Shown here one piece after another: positions 57,983 to 64,000 of a stretch of DNA of 64,000 bases. The translations under genes were made by a program, and so were the position numbers. The stretch spans positions 310,001 to 374,000 of the forward strand of contig NZ_FXTC01000001.1 of assembly GCF_900182655.1 (NCBI RefSeq), read 5' to 3'. Every line of letters starts with the position of its first letter. The first letter of the stretch is position 1. The notes below the pieces were generated by a model. That model did not search any database. It was given only the letters and a program-made list of their open reading frames with translations, and was not told where the DNA came from. The DNA comes from Chryseobacterium rhizoplanae. Lineage in GTDB: Bacteria > Bacteroidota > Bacteroidia > Flavobacteriales > Weeksellaceae.

Positions 57983-60793
57983 TTAAAAATCAAATTTTAC
58001 CCCCATTGTAAACCTTGGCCTGTAATATTCAGCCTGAGCGGTTCTGCTCTGGATTCCCTGGTAATATCTTAACGGCTGATTCGTCAGATTATTGGCTTCT
58101 GCAAAAACTCTGAGCTGGCTTGTAATCTTATAGGAAGCATTGGCATCAAGGAAAAACTGTTTGTCATAATAACGGTCGTCAAACGCTTTTCCTCCCAGTT
58201 CATCAATATAATGAGATGCATAGTTCATAGAAATTCTGGCTGAAAAACGCTTGTTTTCCCATGAAAGAGATCCGTTGAACATATGAGGAGCTGCTCCGGG
58301 GAACCCTACATCTGTTCTTTCAATGCCTTCTTCATTGGTGATTCCTTTTGCTTTGGATTTGGTATAAGTATAATTTACATACACTCCAAGACCCTTCCAG
58401 AAAGCTCCGGGGATGAAATCAAGCTGTCTTTGTAAAGCTACTTCAAAACCGTAAATATCTACATTATCACCATTACGCTGCTGGGTAAATTTCCAGTTGC
58501 TTTCCCCTGCAGGAATTGGGTTGGATTGCCCTGCAAAATCATTCGCGAAATCATTTGCCGTATAATTTCTTTGGGAATACGTGTAAATAAAGTTATTCAG
58601 ATTTTTATAAAAAATACCTCCGGAAAGTATTCCTACAGACTTAAAGTACTTTTCTGCCATAAAATCAAAATTATATGCATAGGTTGCTTTTAAGTTTGGA
58701 TTTCCGGCAGCTACAATCTCATCTTCTGAAATAACATTAAGATAAGGAACCAATGAATAATAATTTGGACGGGCAAGAGCTGTAGTAAATGCTGCACGAA
58801 GCACAAGATCCTGGATCGGAACATATTTGAAGGAAATATTCGGAAGTACGTTCGTATACGTATTCGTATTATTGATTTGTCCTACAAGATTCTTTTCATT
58901 CATTACATAGTTTCCGGTGTAATCAATGTTGGTAGTTTCAATACGTGCTCCAACGATCATGGATAATTGATCATTGAAATCCTGATCCCAACGGATATAA
59001 CCTGCATAAATCTGCTCCTTCGCATTGTAATTGCTTGAAAGATATTTCTCAGGCTTTAATTTTCCATTAAACAAAGCAGGATTGAATAAATCCAGCCCTC
59101 CAAGGAAAGCAGGATCAATGAATGTTCCCGGAACGTAATTTCCCGGCTGGAAATTCTGACCGTCAAGATGTATCGTTGGCACCGATAAAAGGCTTCCCAT
59201 AGTGTTCACAGGCGTAAAAGCATAGAAATCATTTTCTCTTTCTTTCTTCTTCAGACGCATACGGAAACCGGTACGAAGACGCCCTTTCTGGCCATCAATT
59301 ACAGAAAAAGGAAAACGTACATTCACTTTTGCTCCCAGTTCCTTTTCCTGTGTAAAGTTATTGGCATCCGAAAGATCACTCAACTTGTAGCTTCCTAAAT
59401 TATCTGCAGCAAGGAGATTGAACATCGGTTTTTCAGGATTACTAAGGTCAGGAGCGAAATTCATTTTGCTGTTTTCAAACTCTATATAACGCTGATGAGG
59501 CTTATCTTCGCTTGCAATAGCATAGTTGACTGACCAGTCCAGGTCTACTTTAGAACCTAATAAATGTTCCCCTCTCAATGCATAGTTCTGAACTTTTTGT
59601 TTCTCAAGACGGGTATTGTCATTATCAGCATCACCGCCTTTATTTTGTCTTGTGATGCTTCCTTTCCAGTCTGTAATCTCGGTTTCATCAGCATTGTAGA
59701 CCGGTTTTATTTTATAGCCTAATGCAAATCTGGTTTCTTTATCATTTCTGAAATTATACATGGCAGAAGCATAGATCTTATTTTTGGAATTGAATTCATA
59801 ATCCATATTAAGATCAAAACTATGTCTGATACGGTGTTCATTGTAATAACGAACTCCCATTTTACTTACATAAACGGTCTGTGCAAGATCGTTCGCCTGG
59901 CTCCATACCGGCTCTATATTATCCGAACCAAAATTATTGTTGTTATAGGAAAAACTGAATACAGCCCCTAATTTTTTATCTAAAAACCGGTTTCCATATA
60001 CAAATCCTGCGGTATAATTTCCTTTTTCACGAATCGGATTGTATCCTCCGGCAACGGTTGCAGAAATCCTTTGTCCGTTCGGGGAAGCCCTGGTAATAAG
60101 GTTTACGGAACCTCCTATCGCATCAGCATCCATATCCGGGGTCAAGGTTTTATTAACCTCAATCGTGGAGATCATATCAGAAGGGATCAGGTCCATCTGT
60201 ACATTACGGTTATCTCCTTCAGCAGAAGGAATTCTGTCACCATTCAGGGTAACAGAGTTAAGGTTGGGAGCTAGTCCTCTGATAATAAGATTTCTGGCTT
60301 CCCCCTGATCATTCTGTATGGTAACTCCCGGAACACGCTTCAAAGCATCCCCGATATTGGCATCAGGAAAACGTCCGATCTGATCAGAAGAAATGACATT
60401 GGTAATATTGGCGTTGTTTTTTTGCTTGTTTAAAGCTCTTGCCTGATTTTTTAAAGTAGCTCCTGATACTACAATCGCAGCAATAGACGTTTCTTTTTTG
60501 TCGAAAATAATATTCTGGCGGGTATTTTTCTCAGATTCAACGGTTACGTTGTATTCATGAACACCATACCCAAGATAATCAATTTTCATGGTGTAACTTC
60601 CCGGAGGAACATTCAGGAAAACAAAGTTTCCGTGTTCATCTGAGGTTGTATAAATGTTTCCCGGGCTCAGAGAGATCTTAGCTCCCGGAAGGGCAATTTT
60701 CGAGTCGTCATTGATGTTTCCGGAAAGAGATCCGGTTTGTGCATAGAAAAAAATAGAGGCACAAAATAAAACAGATGTAAAAATTTTCTTCAC
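57983..60793 (-). CDS. TonB-dependent receptor paired with phytase
   Basis: A 936-residue outer-membrane receptor. It has a signal peptide ending FYAQ, a CarboxypepD_reg-like domain (GSLSGNINDDSKIALPGAKISLSPGNIYTTSDEHGNFVF), and a plug (IVVSGATLKNQARALNKQKNNANITNVISSDQIGRFPDANIGDALKRVPGV to about 260) with NLIIRGLAPNLNSVTLNGDRIPSAEGDNR. The barrel ends MGVKFDF. The plug type (GRFPDANIGDALKRVPG) is that of the sugar/iron-related TBDT family often called TIGR01782. It is first in an operon with a phytase, so a phytate-derived inositol phosphate is a plausible ligand. TAATTTTG at 60829-60822 is a perfect -7 element. Confidence 0.92.
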   Translation of the reverse strand: MKKIFTSVLFCASIFFYAQTGSLSGNINDDSKIALPGAKISLSPGNIYTTSDEHGNFVFLNVPPGSYTMKIDYLGYGVHEYNVTVESEKNTRQNIIFDKKETSIAAIVVSGATLKNQARALNKQKNNANITNVISSDQIGRFPDANIGDALKRVPGVTIQNDQGEARNLIIRGLAPNLNSVTLNGDRIPSAEGDNRNVQMDLIPSDMISTIEVNKTLTPDMDADAIGGSVNLITRASPNGQRISATVAGGYNPIREKGNYTAGFVYGNRFLDKKLGAVFSFSYNNNNFGSDNIEPVWSQANDLAQTVYVSKMGVRYYNEHRIRHSFDLNMDYEFNSKNKIYASAMYNFRNDKETRFALGYKIKPVYNADETEITDWKGSITRQNKGGDADNDNTRLEKQKVQNYALRGEHLLGSKVDLDWSVNYAIASEDKPHQRYIEFENSKMNFAPDLSNPEKPMFNLLAADNLGSYKLSDLSDANNFTQEKELGAKVNVRFPFSVIDGQKGRLRTGFRMRLKKKERENDFYAFTPVNTMGSLLSVPTIHLDGQNFQPGNYVPGTFIDPAFLGGLDLFNPALFNGKLKPEKYLSSNYNAKEQIYAGYIRWDQDFNDQLSMIVGARIETTNIDYTGNYVMNEKNLVGQINNTNTYTNVLPNISFKYVPIQDLVLRAAFTTALARPNYYSLVPYLNVISEDEIVAAGNPNLKATYAYNFDFMAEKYFKSVGILSGGIFYKNLNNFIYTYSQRNYTANDFANDFAGQSNPIPAGESNWKFTQQRNGDNVDIYGFEVALQRQLDFIPGAFWKGLGVYVNYTYTKSKAKGITNEEGIERTDVGFPGAAPHMFNGSLSWENKRFSARISMNYASHYIDELGGKAFDDRYYDKQFFLDANASYKITSQLRVFAEANNLTNQPLRYYQGIQSRTAQAEYYRPRFTMGVKFDF

Positions 60794-60821
60794 TTTTCCT
60801 TTTTTAGATAAAAATCACAAC

Positions 60822-60829
60822 AAAATTAA
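60822..60829 (-). promoter_or_regulatory. -7 element TAATTTTG of the phytase operon
   Basis: A perfect TAnnTTTG match on the minus strand, 28 bases upstream of the receptor start. A 7-bp tandem repeat lies about 60 bp further upstream. Confidence 0.5.
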
Positions 60830-60891
60830 ACGACTGTTTGGGGAAAGTGTTGAAGAGAAAATTAAGTGTTTCTTAAGAATTGTTAATATAG

Positions 60892-60932
60892 AAAGATAAA
60901 AGATAAAAGATGAAAGATGAAAGATGAAAGAT
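60892..60932. repeat. 7-bp tandem repeat (AAAGATR), about six copies
   Basis: Two units AAAGATA are followed by three units AAAGATG and a partial AAAGAT. It lies upstream of the receptor promoter. Short tandem repeats of this length are prone to slippage. The surrounding 60794-61027 region also holds the double-hairpin repeat. Confidence 0.8.
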
Positions 60933-60944
60933 CTTGTCGTTAAA

Positions 60945-61015
60945 ATTCAATAGGGGTGGTGGGCTTTAGCCCGCCTTACAAATTGTAAATAATTCTATTG
61001 GCTTTAGCCAAAACT
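60945..61015 (-). repeat. Bipartite double-hairpin repeat, copy B
   Basis: On the minus strand: TTTTGGCTAAAGCCAA, about 25 AT-rich bases, then GGCGGGCTAAAGCCC, and CCTATTGAATT. It shares this order with the element at 38390-38450. It lies just past the TetR gene and is suited to be its terminator. Confidence 0.65.
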
Positions 61016-61027
61016 TAAAATTATTGC

Positions 61028-61564
61028 TTAATGTGAAGATTTGAGTATCTCCTGCACGATAATTTTAGACTTTTCGATTAATTCATTAGATCTGTAGAGC
61101 TGGCTGGTGAGTATTGAACTCTCAAAAAGAAGGTAGATATGAGCTGCTGCAATATCGTTTTGAATGTCTTCATTGAAACATGCTCTCAGCTTACTTTTAT
61201 GATACCGGATTACTTTGTGAATCTCTTCCTTATCAGCAGGAATTTCAGATAAAATATTCAGAAAGCTGCATCCTCTGAAGTCTTCCCTTTCATTCATATC
61301 AATCAGAAAATCAAATGATTTCAGGGTTTTTTCCTGTACTGTTTTTGCTTCTGATGTAAACTGTTCAAGCTCAGAAGCCCAGTAGTCGTATCTTTTATTA
61401 AGAAATTCAATACAAAGCTCATCTTTGGATCTGAAATGCTGGTAGAAACTTGCTTTGGATACTTTCGCTTCGTCAATAACCTGATTGATGCCCGTATTGT
61501 TATAACCTTGTCTATGGAATAAAACCATGGCAGTGTTTAGTATTCTTTCTCGAGGTCGGGGCAT
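61028..61564 (-). CDS. TetR-family transcriptional regulator
   Basis: A 178-residue repressor-type protein. The N-terminal HTH is RERILNTAMVLFHRQGYNNTGINQVIDEAKVSKASFYQHFRSKDELCIEFLNKR (about 4-57), which is the canonical TetR pattern. The C-terminal ligand domain contains cysteines in DFRGCSFLN and LRACFNED. It is closest to the AcrR-like branch. Its regulated gene is not evident; the neighbour upstream is a membrane protein of unknown function, 63 bases away and in the same orientation. A double-hairpin repeat after its stop provides the terminator. Confidence 0.9.
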   Translation of the reverse strand: MPRPRERILNTAMVLFHRQGYNNTGINQVIDEAKVSKASFYQHFRSKDELCIEFLNKRYDYWASELEQFTSEAKTVQEKTLKSFDFLIDMNEREDFRGCSFLNILSEIPADKEEIHKVIRYHKSKLRACFNEDIQNDIAAAHIYLLFESSILTSQLYRSNELIEKSKIIVQEILKSSH

Positions 61565-61627
61565 AATTAAAGATTTTCACAAATGTAAACAAATATGAAC
61601 AGACGTGTACGTTTTGCAGGATAGATT

Positions 61628-62347
61628 TTAGACAAACCCTCTGGCATAATAAAGCTGAACGGCAAAAAAGAGTACGGTGAAAAACCATACAACATAAGGA
61701 TGATAACTGAAATTATTTTTCAGGATATAGTGCAGTGCTTTGAAAAGTTTAAAGGTTCCGATAAGCCCAATAATCACAAAAACGAGAAAGGCCATAAAAA
61801 AGAGATAATCCCGGGTTCCATACTCGTTTACTTTGCCAAGATGATCCAGATAAGACTCAACATTCAGGGTTTGTCCCAAAAACATAGCTGAAATGATTAA
61901 TATAAAAAAAGGAGTAGAAGTATATACGGTGGTATAAATGAAAGAAAACAACAGCGTCCGGAAAGTAACGGTATTTACTTTTTCCTTTTTGTACCATAAT
62001 AAAGCAACACTGAAAATAACGGCAGTAACATTATTCATCAGAAATATAAACAGGGCTTTCTCTACCATGCTTAATCCCTTGATCTTTGAAATAATATTGT
62101 GCTCACCGCTGTAATCCATCAGAAGTACAGAGATGATAACGGATGTGTAAACAGACAACTTAATAGGTGAGAGGTGGTCCTGAAAACGTTCGGTCTCATC
62201 TTTTTCCATCTCGTGTACAGAAAGATCATAGCATCGGCGGGGATCCTGAAACAATTTGAAAATGGTGACCGGAACCAGCAATATTTCAATAATAATCTGC
62301 AGACATAGCTTCTCAAAACTATCGATTAACTTTTCAAACATAGGCAC
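61628..62347 (-). CDS. Uncharacterised five-helix membrane protein
   Basis: A 239-residue membrane protein. After a soluble start with CYDLSVHEMEKDETERFQDHLSPI, there are about five hydrophobic segments: LSVYTSVIISVLLMDY, ALFIFLMNNVTAVIFSVALLWY, LLFSFIYTTVYTSTPFFILIISAMFL, YLFFMAFLVFVIIGLIGTFKLF and YVVWFFTVLFFAVQLYYA. Topology recalls Yip1-like proteins but no diagnostic motif is seen. No neighbour gives a functional hint, apart from the TetR gene downstream on the same strand. Confidence 0.65.
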   Translation of the reverse strand: MPMFEKLIDSFEKLCLQIIIEILLVPVTIFKLFQDPRRCYDLSVHEMEKDETERFQDHLSPIKLSVYTSVIISVLLMDYSGEHNIISKIKGLSMVEKALFIFLMNNVTAVIFSVALLWYKKEKVNTVTFRTLLFSFIYTTVYTSTPFFILIISAMFLGQTLNVESYLDHLGKVNEYGTRDYLFFMAFLVFVIIGLIGTFKLFKALHYILKNNFSYHPYVVWFFTVLFFAVQLYYARGFV

Positions 62348-62476
62348 AGGGATTAGGGAACGTACTATGCAATTTAATTAAATTTTACACGATATCTTAA
62401 AAAATTAAAGTCTCTAAACAAAAAAGAGGATAGTTGTAATAAACCATCCTCTTTTATCAGTATAAAATCCTTCCTT

Positions 62477-63358
62477 TTATTTAGGAAGTCCTCTTTTTAA
62501 TGCATTATTGGCGATCTCTACCGCCTTTCTTTCTTTCCAGTCCATATACCTTTTTTTGTATCGTCCTTTCATGAAATTATCAAAATTACGCTGAACAGCA
62601 AGATTCCAAAGAGAATGTGCCTTTACAGCCCAGCTTTTGTCCCATGCACGCAGGGAAATAGAGAAAGATCCATCCAGATATTTCATCCAGTGCCACCAGC
62701 CGGTAGGCATGAATAAAGTATCACCATGTTCCAGGTAGCATTCAATTCCTTCAATACCATCCAGTGCCGGGAATTTTTCAAAATCAGGATTGGCAATATC
62801 ATAATCCTCCAGTGCATAAGTAGCATAAGGAAGCTTATAAAGTCTTGATTTCCATTTGTATTCAAATAGAAGGACATGTTTTCTTCCGTTGAAGTGGGTG
62901 TGGAAAATATGAGGCATGTCTATATCATAATGAAGGAAGGTCACAGAACCTTTGCCTCCGAAAAACATACTCGGATATTTATCTAAAAATCCACCCATCA
63001 GATTCTTTGGCGGAACATAGTCGTCCAAAAGTTTTGGAGCAAATTTTATAGGATCAAAGAAAAAGATTCTTAGATCAGTAGGTTCCCGTTGAATAAGATC
63101 AACATAGTCACGAAAAGGCATTTTCGTAGTCGGAGTATTGATAGGAGCGGCAGGATCTGCTTTGGAACTGTCGTAAAGGGGAACTTCAACGTCGCCAACC
63201 ACTTCTTTCATATACTCCATTGTCCACTTTTGGTAGGCTGGCCATTTTCTTGCCATATTTCTGATTACCACTGGCTTACATGGCTTTAGATATTTTTCAC
63301 GGAAATCTTCTTGTGAAATATCATCTACAATATCAATTGGTTTAAGGATTATTCCCAT
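62477..63358 (-). CDS. JmjC-like cupin protein (possible protein hydroxylase)
   Basis: A 293-residue protein of the cupin-8/JmjC group. The iron-binding HxD reads LHYDID near residue 141 (FLHYDIDMPHIFHTHFNGRKHVLLFEY), and the second histidine is in LFMPTGWWHWMKYLDG near residue 216. PVVIRNMARKWPAYQKWTMEYM near the N-terminus is the typical opening of JmjC domain proteins. Homologues are 2-oxoglutarate/iron-dependent hydroxylases of proteins, ribosomal proteins or tRNA. The substrate here is unknown. It has its own unit and no partner gene nearby. Confidence 0.82.
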   Translation of the reverse strand: MGIILKPIDIVDDISQEDFREKYLKPCKPVVIRNMARKWPAYQKWTMEYMKEVVGDVEVPLYDSSKADPAAPINTPTTKMPFRDYVDLIQREPTDLRIFFFDPIKFAPKLLDDYVPPKNLMGGFLDKYPSMFFGGKGSVTFLHYDIDMPHIFHTHFNGRKHVLLFEYKWKSRLYKLPYATYALEDYDIANPDFEKFPALDGIEGIECYLEHGDTLFMPTGWWHWMKYLDGSFSISLRAWDKSWAVKAHSLWNLAVQRNFDNFMKGRYKKRYMDWKERKAVEIANNALKRGLPK

Positions 63359-63593
63359 TCGTTCAAATTATTAAGCTAAAGTATTAAATATTTACGAAAA
63401 TAAAATAGAAAGAAATAAAATTATTTGGAATTAATATAAATAAATAATAAAATAGATATTCCACTTCATTTTTTTAGAGTTATTGTGATACATTTTTAGC
63501 TTCTCTAGCTTTAAAATGTTCAGTGTTTATGCAGTAAAATGATAGTTGTGAAATATAATAATTGTATGTATCATTGTGGTAGTAAAAACAACC

Positions 63594-63916
63594 ATGAAAA
63601 CTTTCACTACAATTATTTTTTCGCTTGTTTTTGCAAGTGCTTTTTCACAGAAATCAGCTAAAATTTTTACTTCAGATATTGATAATTTTTGGGTGGCCTA
63701 TGACAGCATCCAAAAAACAAACGATCATACCCAAAAACTGGCTCTGATTAAAAAACTCTATACAGACAAAGGAACACCAGGTCTATCTTTGAAAAAGATT
63801 TTGGGTAACTGTTGATGTATTTGCCGTGTATGAAGAAAAATATTTTAAAAGCATTTATCTATGAAAAGGAAGAATTCAGCCAATTTAATGCATTAAAATT
63901 CTATACAGAATTTTAA
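63594..63916 (+). pseudogene. Truncated DUF2268-type exported protein
   Basis: The ATG at 63594 encodes a signal peptide (KTFTTIIFSLVFASAFSQ) and KIFTSDIDNFWVAYDSIQKTNDHTQKLALIKKLYTDKGTPGL, a recognisable start of Bacteroidota DUF2268-like putative zinc proteases of more than 250 residues. The frame stops after 73 residues (63815). Two further short frames (VDVFAVYEEKYFKSIYL, about 63811-63864, and MKKNILKAFIYEKEEFSQF, 63830-63916) read like other parts of a protein but are out of frame. The catalytic HExxH region is absent, so the gene is broken, probably by deletion and frameshift. Confidence 0.6.
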
Positions 63917-64000
63917 TTTAATACTCTTTAACATTCATAAGTAAGTATTTTCAATGATTTTTTTATTAAATTACCATTCACAAACTAATAACTTATTTAT

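Overview
The window reads as chromosomal DNA of a Bacteroidota member, most likely Flavobacteriia of the Chryseobacterium type. The evidence is: AT-rich sequence, repeated TAnnTTTG -7 promoter elements instead of TATAAT, type IX secretion (T9SS) C-terminal sorting domains on two secreted proteins, four TonB-dependent receptors, an ECF sigma/FecR pair, a DUF4249 lipoprotein, a DUF2723 (GT117) membrane protein and a Tet(X)-like flavin monooxygenase. Several computed ORFs begin at TTG or GTG upstream of a clear ATG that sits just behind a TAnnTTTG element; in those cases the ATG is used here. No rRNA, CRISPR array, complete insertion sequence or prophage was seen.

Layout. 0-9 kb: small metabolic and stress genes (ACT-domain protein, alpha/beta-hydrolase lipoprotein, VOC protein, a receptor/DUF4249 pair, a TlpA-type thioredoxin, SMI1/KNR4 protein, a Crp/Fnr regulator with a RidA gene behind paired operator-like dyads, and an SDR protein). 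9-13 kb: a large DUF2723 protein. 13-18 kb: AraC regulator divergent from a TolC-HlyD-MFS efflux operon. 18-21 kb: GlxA-type regulator, DJ-1/PfpI protein, and a MarR-membrane protein pair. 21.1-27.3 kb: two nearly identical tRNA-Lys(TTT) loci, 6019 bp apart, bracketing a Crp/Fnr regulator, a metallo-hydrolase, modABC molybdate transport, a probable decayed Rrf2-type regulator and an alpha/beta hydrolase. 27.8-34.6 kb: two tandem TPR-membrane-HTH regulators and a T9SS-secreted metzincin protease. 34.7-38.4 kb: Tet(X)-like monooxygenase with AraC regulator, Crp/Fnr regulator, ketopantoate reductase-like protein.

38.5-42.4 kb is a redox block: ferredoxin, then a superoxide dismutase-DUF2480-FMN reductase operon divergent from a cysteine-rich SufR-like regulator and a HAD phosphatase. 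The sod promoter carries an exact CAAC-N6-GTTG box, the motif known for cyanobacterial SufR, over its -33 element. 42.5-52.5 kb is a cell-surface signalling/uptake locus: ECF sigma factor divergent from FecR, an STN-domain TonB receptor, two lipoproteins, a T9SS anchor-J protein and an S41 protease. 52.7-56.6 kb: small coiled-coil protein, sterol-desaturase-like protein, MarR regulator divergent from a short UvrA-like ABC ATPase. 56.9-60.8 kb: TonB receptor-phytase operon with a 7-bp tandem repeat upstream. 61-64 kb: TetR regulator, membrane protein, JmjC-like cupin, and a broken gene at the end.

The intergenic DNA is rich in small dyads and repeat families. The strongest biological leads are the SufR-type box at sod, the tRNA-bracketed molybdate segment, and the matched operator geometry next to two Crp/Fnr genes. 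All functional calls rest on reading the sequence; no database search was run.
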